Source: Chrysomallon squamiferum (lineage: Eukaryota > Mollusca > Gastropoda > Neomphalida > Peltospiridae). From it: a DNA stretch of 64,000 bases. A model generated the notes under the pieces. That model had not been told where the DNA came from. It made no database searches and was given only the letters and a program-made list of their open reading frames with translations. Every line of letters begins with the position of its first letter. The stretch's first letter is position 1. Location: positions 39,178,751-39,242,750 of the forward strand of contig CM022670.1 of NCBI GenBank assembly GCA_012295275.1, given 5' to 3'. The translations under genes were made by a program, and so were the position numbers. Positions 35,620 through 47,665 of this stretch are shown one piece after another.

Positions 35620-36480
35620 ATGGCTTCTGTTACTTCTATGTGTGGCAATAATAAGATAGTTATAGATGGCTACATTTATGTGAAGCAGAAGGATCTCGCA
35701 AGAGGTGTGGTGTTGTATGAGTGTGAAATACATAAACGAGGAAAAGTTAATAGTGGACAGTGTAAGGCTAAGGTCAAGATGCTCGATGGAGAAGTAGTGG
35801 GCAGACTGAATGAACATACTCATGTAGCCAGTTGTCGGCAGATCTGAAGCAATACAAGTTTGGGCAACTACCATAGAGGCACCACAGCAAATCCTTGCCA
35901 CTGGCTTGCAGCAAATCATGGAAGTGGCCTCAATACAACTACCTCCATTCAGAACCATCAGAAGGGCAATTTGTTGGACTAAGCAATGAGCAAACAATCC
36001 CTTACAAGTTCCTCAACAAGTAACCAGTCTTCTAATTCCAGACCTCTATAAGCAGATGATCATGGGGAACAATTCCTTCTCCATGACAATAAAGTGGACA
36101 ATGTGCGTTGCATGTTAGTCTATGCCACACAAGCTGATCTACACCTTCTGGTTCAGTCGAGCCGCTGGTTTGTGGATGGAACTTTCAAGGTTGTGCCCAA
36201 ACTCTTGTTTCAGCTGTATACAATACACGCTCTCCACAACTCCCAGATCATTCACTTGTGTTTGTGCGCTTCTGTCCAACAAGCAAGAGACAATGCATAC
36301 TGAATTATTTCAGAATCTGAAGAACGCCAACAGTGACCTAAACCATGACACAGTTCTCATGGATTTCGAAACGGGAGGAATGTTCCCAGATGTTAATGTT
36401 CATGAATGCCTCTATCATCTGTCTTGTATCAGTCTTCAGGGTTACATTTCACTGGTTTCATTTACGCCCTTTTCATAATA
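35620..36480 (+). pseudogene. MULE-type transposase remnant with FLYWCH zinc finger
   Basis: The first frame (ATG 35620 to TGA at 35845-35847) encodes a FLYWCH-type finger: DGYIYVKQKD, LYECEIHK, CKAKVK and a closing HTH, giving the expected Cys-Cys-His-His ligands. The sequence continues in another frame with an RTIRRA-like stretch, then again shifts into the transposase core, with WFVDGTFKVVP and LFQLYTIHAL, the hallmark block of Mutator-like (MULE) elements found with FLYWCH fingers in many animals. Another frame change follows before ELFQNLKNAN...MDFE. At least three frame changes or stops break it, and homology ends near 36480 before the rest of the catalytic domain, so it is dead. It is antisense to the PGAP6-like gene. 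Codon composition is much less AT-rich than the neighbouring intron. Confidence 0.88.
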
Positions 36481-39283
36481 AAAGGATATAACAAAGGGGG
36501 CCTAATGGATTAGGGTTTGGAATTGCATCCAGATATCAATAATAATAATAATAATAATAATAATAATTCTGTAAGATTTAACAAACAAACTAATAAACAC
36601 ACATATAAATATATATATATCTGCATAGATATATTGAAGAAATAACTATATGCATAGACTCAGTTACTCAGTTTAAAAGTGATGCATAAAATATAAGAAA
36701 CAAAATTAATAACACAAAATTTGTAACATCAAGCGTGTAACAAAACTGGTTTTGAACTAAAATAAAATAGCAGGTTTTCTTTATTCATCTATTAGTTCTT
36801 TCCAAGGACATGAAAAGGGGTGAGGGAGAGTAGGGGAGAGTAGATGTAGCAACTGCCCTCACAAACTGTTTCAAAACAGCGGAGAACATATGAGCAAATG
36901 TATGAAGAACTTGGTTCTTGTGCATTTCTGTCTGTTCTCATTGCCCCTTCCCCATCCAAAATCACTGAATACCCAGGCATCTTTTGTTATTTATTCTAAA
37001 TTAAAAATTTTAACTGTATTAATAGAAAAGACAGACAAATATTAGTACATAAAAATATTGTTTATTAAATGTTACTGTGAGTGTGATGCTAATGCTAATG
37101 AAAATAGTAAGTTTGGTAATCTAGTAACTATAGCATGACTAGATACCAGAGCATTAAAGCTTACTGCATGCTTAACCCTGTAGTTCACTCATACACTAGA
37201 AAAAATGCTGTTAGAGCATTTAAACACATAGTATAAAAAAATATAAACTTGTTTTGTCTTACACAAACTGTAATTTTATATATTACCTCTATATATACTG
37301 TTTATTTATACACTTAATCTAAATATACTGCAATCATTGTAAATAGCGGCAAGATACAAAGATTAAATAAATTTCTATATTTTTAGTAAAGGACAAACAT
37401 TATGTGCAAGTATATATATTATTTATTTAGGCTTTTTGTTTGATTCCCCACATATACATTTTTTGCATCTGTAATTTATTGTACAACTAATTCAAATACT
37501 TTATTTTATTTTAAGAAGTGATAATCATTTTAAATAACTTTAGAAAATAATTTGTCAATGACAAAAAAAAGAAGAAAAAAAGAAAGCTTTTTGGGATGTA
37601 ACTATTTTTACCTTTTGTAAATTACTTGTTATTTGTTGTTTACATAAATATACCGTTCAAAGTTACTTTTATAGCATTTAGTTGCTGGTTTAAAGCTAAA
37701 AAGACCATTTTGAAAACAGTTTTTATTTAAAAAATAATAATTAAATAGTTGTTATTGAACTATTTTGTTTTGTTGTGGGTTAACATGAAATCAAGACATA
37801 TGAATCCATTACTCACGAGAGCAAAGGGCTGAGATATAATAGTTATCTTCGTTTAGGTTTTAATACATATCTAGGATTGTCATTCTAATCTTCACAGCAT
37901 AATACTGTTATCTCAAGACTGTAACCGGTTATTCCCTACATACATCTAAAAACACAGTCTTTATATGCTACATCTACATATACTGTTTCATTATACTATA
38001 TCAACAAATATGTATTTTTATACTAATTTACATATACTGTGCTTTTGGATTACGTTTTAAAATATATTGAACTACAGCAGCATATATTTATCTTTCTACT
38101 GTATCTCTGTATACTACTGTAGTTTCATGATATACTTCATGTGCTTTTCTTTACATTATCACTACAATCATGCTTTATCTGTATCTTTACACATCTACAT
38201 ACTCTGTGTTTGTATATTAAGTACACCTGTTTCTTTATACTTCAATACATCTAGATACACAGTATTATTAATTACAGTACATTTGCATGTACTTAAGACA
38301 TATATATATATTTAAAATCTAGAAACAGATATCTTGGTACTTACTAGTATAAGAAGCTGTAGATTCAAATTATAGTCATATTGCTTCTTATGTTAGAGGT
38401 ACTAGGATGTCTATGCATACTCTCATTTACTTATGTTACCAATGTAAGTACACATAACAGTCTGTTTAAGCTATTAATATGTATGTAAGATATATCAGTT
38501 TTATTATCAATACACTAGAGAGTATCATTATGCTGACAGTATATTCACGTTCTGTGTATTTGTGTTACAATATATGTGCAGTGTGTTCAAATGATTAGAT
38601 ATCCATAAATATTGTGTGATTTATGTTAGATGTGATAAAAATAACTAAGCTAATGTTACCAGCAGGTGCTAACACATACTCAGTGCAGTATTACATCTAC
38701 ATATTCATGCAGCACATAAAAAAAATAATAAATATTAAGTAGAGAAGAAGATAGATGCATCTCTGGAAGTTAAAGCAGAAAACAATCAAACATGAGAATT
38801 AAATGTTTAAGTACTACACAACTTTCCCTCCTCCTTAGAAATATATTTGACAAAAACTGTAGGAAAAACTAACATCAGGAAATATAAAATTCATTAAAAA
38901 AAATCATTATTTTTAAAACACGAGCATAAATTATAGCAAAAATATGTTTGAAAATGTTTTCTAAATCATTAGGATATAAAGTAGAATATGATATCAAACA
39001 AAATCCATTATGTAAAAGATAAAACAGATTTAAAAATGTTTTTGTTTTATATAAAAGATAATATTTTGTAAAGTATACTCAGAATAATGAAGAACAACAC
39101 ATCAGAATATGTTGAGAAAATGAAAATGCCACTGCCTTGCAGAGATGCAACTGTAATTACAAATATTAAATTCAAATTAAAAAAGCATACTGATTAACAA
39201 TACAAGGGTTAAAAAGACGACAACATGCAATTTTATATTCATCACCAGTTAGTCAGAATGGTAAAGAAGAATGAAAATAGAAG
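36481..39283. other. Non-coding stretch downstream of the PGAP6-like stop; possible intron
   Basis: (AAT)n at about 36538-36567. A GC-richer island at about 36790-36985 has a 62-codon minus-strand frame I cannot place, perhaps transposon debris. From 37.2 to 38.7 kb there is a loose, degenerate family of ACATCTACATATACTGT-like words. No convincing exon was found. If the exon at 34251-34348 is used, all of this is intronic. Confidence 0.5.
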
Positions 39284-40958
39284 CTAAAGCTGTAATGGCT
39301 TCATGTCAGCCTTGAATGAGAAGCTTGTATGCGAAGTTGTATGAATACCTTTTTTGACAGACTTTTTCGGAGGGAGAAGAAACAAAATGGAGAGTGTTAT
39401 TACAATGTGCCAAAAACTGTGGGTGTATTTATAATTCTCTTCAGTCTCCACAGTGGAGAATATTACAATTCCCACTAAGGCAAAAAGCAATCCAGGGATC
39501 AAGAATTTTATCCAGCGTTGTTTGGAAGGGAAGCATCTTCGATATTTGATCATCCGATATGACTGAAATATTTAAAAATAAAGAAAAAAATTTTTTTATT
39601 AAATTTTTAAATCTTAATGTTGGCTGGATTGTATAAAGATAAATAAATATACATTTTTTTTTTTTTCATTAAGATTTGTTTTTACAAGGAATACTGAGAT
39701 TTCTGGAAACATTTAAAAACAAAAAAATATATTTGATGTGCTTTCTTTTAACAAGAGAAATAAAAATTTAGATATCAATACAGTATAAGCTTCAGTTCAC
39801 TTTTCTAACCTGAACAATTCTTTTTTTTTTTAAATCTCAGAAGGATTAAGACAAAACTAGCTATGAATAATTATTATTATATGAAAACATGTATCTGTTT
39901 ATCAACTATCTCCTCAGTTAAACAATTATTTGTTTTAAAATGGAGAATAGATTAAAATAAAAACAATGAATAGCATAGGGCACATAAAAATATATATACT
40001 TATCTGCATCCAACCTAAAATTAACAACATTTTTGAACTTAGAAAGGATTAAAATAAACAGTAATAAATATATTATAGAAAGAAGGATCAGTCCTCAGTT
40101 AAAAAAAAAAACAATTAGTCACAAATATTTTATTTGTTTAGTAGAATTTACTAAGTTTTATATTTAAATTTTAAACATAATTAGAAAAGAATGCACAGAA
40201 AGATGTACAACATTTGAAAATGTGATTTTTTTTTTTTTTTTTTGGTCTATTAAAAAAAACTCATTGAAAGCAAGTTACCCAGGATGCAATTGTAACAGTG
40301 GCAGACACTGCGATTGGAAGTACTGATTCCCAAAGACCATGTCGATCGAAGTTCATGAGGACTGCCACCATGAGAACTCCAAACATGTGAAAACACGAAC
40401 GCACTGTGTCAGGGATTTTGGCCATTGCTAGAAACACCATCCAAAATGACATGAAGGATCCAAGAAAATCAGCAAATCCAAGCGTGTCATATTCCAGTAT
40501 GCAGTATTTGTATATATGGCTGCTGTCACAGGCATGGTAGAACTGATAAAAAAAAAAAAAAAGGATACACACTCATATAAATAAACATAGAAATTAAGCT
40601 TATTCAAAGTAACAGTAACTAAAATAAAATAAATAATAATGTTTTAGACATAACATAGCTTTCGTGTATCTTGTTATGAAAATTTAAATGAAATGTGCAG
40701 TTTTCATCGTTTGTATATGATTATTCATTTAATAAAACAGACAATTACCGATAATGTAAAATACATGAATATTTATAGCCACAACAAACATCTATTTACA
40801 AATGCTGGATAACAGATAATAAAACATTTTTCAAAATAAAACCTGCTTTAATTTAATCAATTTCATATTTCATATTACTGACAAAGGTGTAGCAAATATT
40901 GAAATATTTTGTTGACATTTTCATTTTATAAAATGAACCATTATTTTGTCCTAATTTT

Positions 40959-40991
<33 letters not shown>

Positions 40992-43900
40992 AAATATTCC
41001 ACACAGTAAAGCAACACTTACAAGAGAGAAGAACATGTTGAAAAAGAACACAATGCTCTCGATGAAGTAATGTCGTTTAAATGCCAGAACAATTCCTGGG
41101 ATGAAAAAGAGGTTACTAAGAGAAAGCATCAGTGTAGCAAGCAGCTCTTCAGACAATGAATTAGCTTTTGATCCATCTGTACATCCGTAGCCTTGCCAAC
41201 CTGTCAGACAGAGTATGCAAAATACTTAAAACACAACAAACAGCTTCAGTAATTTCATTAAAACAACGTTAATAAAAACAAAAACAATATTAATAAAAAC
41301 AAAAGTAATATTACCAGAACATATGAAAAAAAAAAAAAAAATGATACAAATTGATCTGATCAAGAAATAATTACACACGAGAAATGATACCATTAAAGCA
41401 GTAATAACATTACTAAAACACGAGAAATAATATGAAGTTATTAAAACAAGAAACTGTATTACGAAAAAATGAAATAATATAGATGAAATGCAAAAATACA
41501 GTTAACAAATAATATTATTAAAATACGTTAATTTATCTTTACGGGATACATCAAATGGCTTTGAATCTTTATTAACAAGGATTGTGAATGATGTGAGGTT
41601 GTAACAGATTTACCAGCGTAACAAAAGCAGGCACTGAATTTATGAACTCCACTGAGATATTCGTGACAAACACCATAAGGTTCACACTTTTCAAAGCATG
41701 GGTTCTGTACCACAGAAAACTGTACTGCTGGATGTTTCACACATTTTACAATTCTTCTGAAACAGAACAACAGCAAAATTTTACATATCATAATTCCTAA
41801 GTAATGATGATAAATTTTGTTTCTGCGATTTATTAGTTGTTTTCTTTATATCCAATTTAAAGAAAGAATTCTGGTGAAAAAGCAGTTACTCGTTTGAACT
41901 ATTTTAATTCACTAGTACAGAGATATGGTGACAGAGTTTTTTTTTTTTTTTCAGGTCTCATGGGTTATTTGCAACTACAAGGTGAATTCTTTATAATCAC
42001 TTTAAAGACAAAATTCTCATGTAAACAATTTACAATATGAAATATTATAATTCACTAATAAAGAATTATGATGCAATAGTTATCTTTTATCAATTAGAAG
42101 CCAAATTCTTTATAATCAGTTTAAAGAAAGAACTCTGGTGTAAATATACACTGTGAATGAAATTCTAGATGTGTAGAATGTCATCAATGAAAACTCTAGT
42201 CTCATTTAGGAATTCTAAACCAGTTTTTTAATTAATCATGGTTTTGGGGTTAAAGAAAAAAAAAAAAAAAAAAAAAAAAAAACGGTAATAAAGTAGTGAC
42301 TGTGATTTCAGATTTTGAGATGATGCTGGTTTAACTTACTCATTTTTATTATCGCTGTAGCATACACTTCTGATTGCCAAGTACCAGGTGCCACTTTCAG
42401 GGTATGGTATATAAACAGTTCTGTTCAAATTGGATACGCTGTCTACTTTGAGCAGGATTCCACCAGAACAGTTCATCAGTGTCTTTTTGAATGGGATGCG
42501 ATCCTTCATCACACACAACAACACAGCTGTTTGCTGAAACTAAACAAGTTTAAAACTGATGTAAGTTATACACCTCTCTGAAACAACATCAGTTCTCTGA
42601 AACTAAACAAGTTTAAAACTAATGCAAGTTATACATCTCTCTGAAACTACACAAGTTTAAAACTGATGTAAGTTATACATCCCCCTGAAACAACATCAGT
42701 TCTCTGAAACTACACAAATTTAAAACTGATGTAAGTTATACATCTCTCTGAAACAACATCAGTTCTCTGAAACTACACAAGTTTAAAACTAATGTAAGTT
42801 ATACATCTCTCTTAAACAACATCAGTTCTCTGAAATTATACGTTTAAATTTGATATTAGTTATACACTCTCTGAAACTACATTAATATAAAATTTTGGGA
42901 TATTTTTTTTATTTTTATTTTTTTTAGTAGTAGCCCAAGATTTTTATATTTTAGTGATGTAACAGGAATTTTTCTGTAATAGGTTTGTGTTTCATTGTTT
43001 GTTTTGATTTTTAAATGTGTTAATTTCCTTAAATAATGTTGTTTTGGGGTTTTTTAAAAATATTAAATCACCTTTATATTAGCTATCTAAAAGAAAGAAC
43101 AATGACAGTGATATGAAAACAAAAGCATATCTTATTCCCTGGAGTTTAGTATCATAATAAATAATACATTTTCATTTCCGACTAAGGTTTTAAAAAAAAA
43201 AAGCCATACACCAATATTCTAGATAATTGTAAACAGGGGCTTGAAAAAAATATTTTTCAAAAATAAAACAATCAAACATTTATATAACCTCGTATGGATG
43301 AAGGAATGTGATGTTAATCATGATGGTTCCTCCAGTATCTTCTCCTTCTGTTATTCTGAAACTCGTCATCATGGAGAACCTGTCTGAGATGAGGAGCTCG
43401 TTTTCTGGGTCTGGCAGAAGACCCAGGTTGTGGAAGAAGAAGACTGACGTGAACGAGGCAGCTTCGAAGCTGTACTTGCCGAGATTCGTGGCAGAGATGC
43501 AAGAAGCATTGAACAAGTTGGCAAGCTGTAAAATGTTTATGGTCAGGTTCTCGTGTGTTGTGTCATTGACTAGTTTCACTTGTTTGAACAGCCCAAACTG
43601 TTCACATCCTGCGTCAAAATGAAAAAATGAATAAATAACATGAACTCTCATACTTCTGAAATCGTCCAGAGGACGATCTCAGACGAAGTAATTAAACAAC
43701 CTGTTTAACAAAACACATGATTAATATCTTAATGAACGAAATACATTTTTCATACATTGTTACCTACAGCTATAAAAGATTATTATAGTTAACGACAATA
43801 TAAATCCACTGCTAAAATGAAACAGTCAGATTCTTCTTCAGTTAGCTGGAAAACTGGTGTAGAACACAGACTGTTACTAGAGGACAGACAATAACTCAGT

Positions 43901-46900
43901 GACAGAGCTGTGATCCAGGCTTCCTAACAAATCTCTTCTTGAATTCCCTTTTTTCATCTTTCCTTATTTTTTTTTATTTTTCCTCTACAATTTTCTACAT
44001 CATATTATTTGTATATAATTTTGTATGATATTGTAAGACAATGATTCAAGGCTCCCAAACAGTGACACTGTCTTTGATCTGGGGTTAAAAAATAAAAATA
44101 AAGCTTGTTTGTGCTACAGATTAGCAATGTAACTAATGAGCTATAATCTAATTGTTTCAAAAATTTAAGAAAAAAAAAAAAAAAAAAAAAAAATAAAGAT
44201 ATACAGTTACATATTAATTATTATAAAAAGGTAACATAATAACATTTTTTTTTTTTTTTTTTTTAGCAAATAATTGAAATTTAAATTTAAAGTTTAATAC
44301 TGGCTTCTGTTAAAATTATTTTTTACAATAAATAAAATGCAAATAACAGTTTACCATAAACAGTGAAACGGATATTGAACGAAAAACCATCATAATTGTC
44401 TAAGGCATTATCTGTGACAACTTTGAGAAAGCTCCATTTTCCTATAGCTGGTGACTCCACTGTCAGGTGACATGTGACATTGTGCTCAGAACAGTTATGG
44501 TAAGATGACAGGGGAGATGGCAGTGATATTTCAGACAAGGTCAGTAATACTGGACAAACATCAAACAATTTTATCTTCTTTCCAGCTCGTACCGAACAAC
44601 TCTCCAAAATAATGTCATAGGTAACAACATTATCTGGTACTTGAAATCTAAAGAATGGATGGAAAAGAAAATGAATGAGATAAAGAGATACACATTTATA
44701 AAACACTGAATAGTTTATTTAAATGTATTTAAAAATAAAATAATAATAAAAAATGATAATAATAATAATAATAACAAAACAAAAATTTTACGTTTTGAAA
44801 CTCTGATGTACCTAGTAAAATTTATTGATTTAGAATATCTATACTGAAAATATTGTTTTTAAAATACAAATTCTTTTTTAATATAAATAAAAATATTATA
44901 CCTTTAATTTAAAATAAAAAAAATATTTACAAAGAAGACTGACAGTTTTATATTACATTACCAGAGTTATTTTTCAAATTTATTTAAATCACACTGATAT
45001 TAAAAGAACCCCTTTCTACAAACTGACAATTTAAAAAAATAATAAGTAAATAAATATAATAATCATAATAATAATAGTAAGACTTGTTTTAACACCTACT
45101 AAGCTGCTCAAAGGGCCATAATTTACCAATAATAACAACAACAATAATAATAATAATAATAAAATTAAAATAAAAATAAATAATTTTTTTTTTTTTTTTA
45201 GAAAGTCCTGAGGAAATTCACCTAAATAATCGTTCGGTTTCATTTCTAAGGTTTATCATCTGATTATCTTCTACGGCAATATCCCACACATCTGTCAAAA
45301 TCTTGTTCACCGCAATCACACTTAGAACATAACAACAGTCCTTTGATAAACCCTGAGAAAACAGAAGACAAAAAAACATGTATATGAAATTAATTTATGC
45401 CTGACTGTCAACATGTTCTTGAAAGTTTATAAATACATTTCTGAAATAACAAATAACATAACATATAAATAATAAATTTACTGAAAATATGAGTAACTCT
45501 TAAGCTAAAGAATTTATATATATATATATATATATAAAAAAAAGCCATTAGAATAATTAGAATAATTTAAAGGAAAAAAAGTCTTGCATGCTCTTTTTTA
45601 CAGGTAATTCCCTGCTCGTTGCAAAATGATTTCTGTCAGAATTTTAAAATAAAAGAAAAAGAAGATAAATGAAGAAATGGTACGTATTACAGACAAAACT
45701 TTGATATTTTAGATTTGTTTATTCATCTTTTCAAATGTGGAAGATTAAAAAATGGGGAAAAAAAATGGGAAAATTTCAGCTGAAAAGCAATGATTTGTGC
45801 ATTAGATCTGATGTAATTATAAGAAAAATGTAAACTAAAATTAAATGTCATTACTTCTTTCTTTTTCTTCTGCTCGTTGAGGTCAGCAAATGTATCTTAT
45901 TTTCAGTGTTCTTCTTTACATAACATTTAATAAACACAAATCACAACTGAATTCACATTAATCATATTTTAATAAAAATGTAAGCAGATATACATCAGAA
46001 ACTAAATTTCACTGATCGGTGTATATCACCATCTTTAAACAGGGGAAACTGCTGAAAAATAATTTTAGACATTAATAAATAAAATAAAAAAATAAAAAAA
46101 AAAAATAAAAAATAAAATAAAATAAATTTTAATAACATAAAATAAAATAAAATAAAGTAAAAAAATAAAAAAATAATAAAATAGAACAAAATTTAAAAAA
46201 TAACTAACTAAATAAATCATAATAAAAAAAAAAATTTTTTTTTTTTTTTTTTTTAAAAAGGATAAGAATCATAAATAAATAAATAAATAAATAAATTTTA
46301 TTTACCTTTTGTGACAAACGTTTGGATCCCTTTCTGTAGATATATGATCCAATATACCAGGTTCCTGATTCTGGCAGATCAATGATCTCCTGAACTGTTT
46401 CATTATCAGATGGAACTGAATAGTGATTAAGATTTGTTCTCTCAATATAAAAGTGGTCAGGAAATTCTGCATTTTTTGGATTGACGATTGGAAACCCACC
46501 ATGCTGAAGAGCACTAAAATAATAATTTAAAAAAAAAAAAAATCTAAAAACAAATTACACATGCTGAGAATCCTTTAACGAAAATGCTTCGAACTGAAAG
46601 TGTTTGGAATCTGGGAATATAAGGCGATAAATTGAGAAAAAGATCTGAAGTCTAAACATGAATTATGTTCATATTTAATATAGTGTGGGTTTTTTTTTAA
46701 TACAGTTTTAAAATAATTTTGTGAAGAATATAAATCTTCTAAATGCTGCTTGGATGAAGTATCCTTAACCTGTAAAATTTCTTATTATTATTATTTTTTT
46801 TTTTTTTAGTTATATATATAAAGTAAACAAATTTGATTGCATATATACACACACACATACATATACATATATACATCGTATGGATAATAATATGTGATTG

Positions 46901-46954
46901 TGATTCAAATGATTTTATTGCATATTTATTATTAACCTAACAGTTTCCAGAATT

Positions 46955-46985
<31 letters not shown>

Positions 46986-47665
46986 TTTCCTACACTGAAA
47001 TAGTCTTCCTCTCGCAGTTTGTAGGAACAGATGCTGCTTGAAATCTTAGTATGAGTTCCTCAGTGTTGGGTGGAACATAAATTGACATCAAGGAAACATC
47101 TTTGTATGATGAGTAGTCATAAACTTCGTTTTCAAAAGACCACCGAACTTCGGCCTTATACAAGTTATCAGCACCTATAAAATATATATTATATTTATCA
47201 GAATTAATTAATTATAATACATCTAAAGCCTGTTTGGGGATTTTTTATTTATTATTTTTTGTTGTTGTTGTTGTTGGTAAGGGTTTTTTTTTTTTTTTTT
47301 TTTTTTATCAGCTCCAAGGCTTTTTCATTTAAACTTTTCTGTAGAAAATGCCTCTGTCAAGCAAGCTACGTTTCTTTTATTGAGCTAGTTACACTTTTAC
47401 CACCATATTCCAGTGTCATGATAATTATAGTGGCAAAGAAGAGCTACATTATGGTGTGTCACGTAGGAGACAAGCACAGTAATTCAATCAACTCGAATCG
47501 TTCCATTGAGCATGATCTAATCTATTAAATTATTCAGACTAACTTTATTACCGTATTTCGTTAAATTATCTCTATTGTTTACAATTATTTATTATACTTA
47601 CCAACATCGACATTGGTTAATATTTGCACAACATAAATAAAACCTAGTTTAATTAATAATATCAT
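39284..47665 (-). CDS. TMEM8/PGAP6-family membrane protein (CREST superfamily), 11 exons, 751 aa
   Basis: Exons 5' to 3': 47665-47602, 47174-46994, 46513-46306, 45352-45222, 44647-44355, 43608-43289, 42533-42340, 41756-41614, 41200-41022, 40542-40279, 39562-39284. All are GT/AG and the phase closes at 2256 nt. The first exon encodes a hydrophobic signal peptide from ATG 47665. Residues about 20-460 are the extracellular part, with [13 protein letters not shown], two SGTWY motifs and many N-glycosylation sequons. An EGF-like module follows (about 480-517: [13 protein letters not shown]...CFCYAGWQGYGC). The seven-helix CREST domain comes last, with its expected residues: Ser in FFSLFYHACD, the His and Asp of HACD, the Asp of ADFLGS, and the two His of YTHSFWH. 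These are the proposed metal-hydrolase residues. Human PGAP6 (TMEM8A, 771 aa) is a GPI-specific phospholipase A2; TMEM8B and TMEM8C are paralogues, so the orthology within the family is left open. Placement is intron-rich and tandem, 2.1 kb from the CHERP-like gene. Confidence 0.93.
42534..42880. repeat. 63-bp minisatellite containing repeated 3' splice-site copies
   Basis: The array lies directly against exon 42340-42533 of the PGAP6-like gene. On the plus strand the word CTGAAACTAAACAAGTTTAA (or CTGAAACTACACAAGTTTAA) starts at about 42534, 42597, 42641, 42704 and 42767, with a decayed copy at 42830. Spacing is 63, 44, 63, 63 and 63 bases. On the sense (minus) strand each copy ends in TTAGTTTCAG or GTAGTTTCAG; the copy at 42534 is the actual exon acceptor. 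A second half-unit word (CTGAAACAACATCAG) alternates with it. Confidence 0.9.

Noticed and set aside
35614-35997. 127-codon minus-strand frame
   Set aside because: Shadow of the FLYWCH/MULE remnant, which explains the region on the plus strand.
39284-39348. Treating the read-through PGAP6 tail as certain
   Set aside because: The phase-matched donor at 39349 and the exon at 34251-34348 make the true C-terminus ambiguous, so both are reported.
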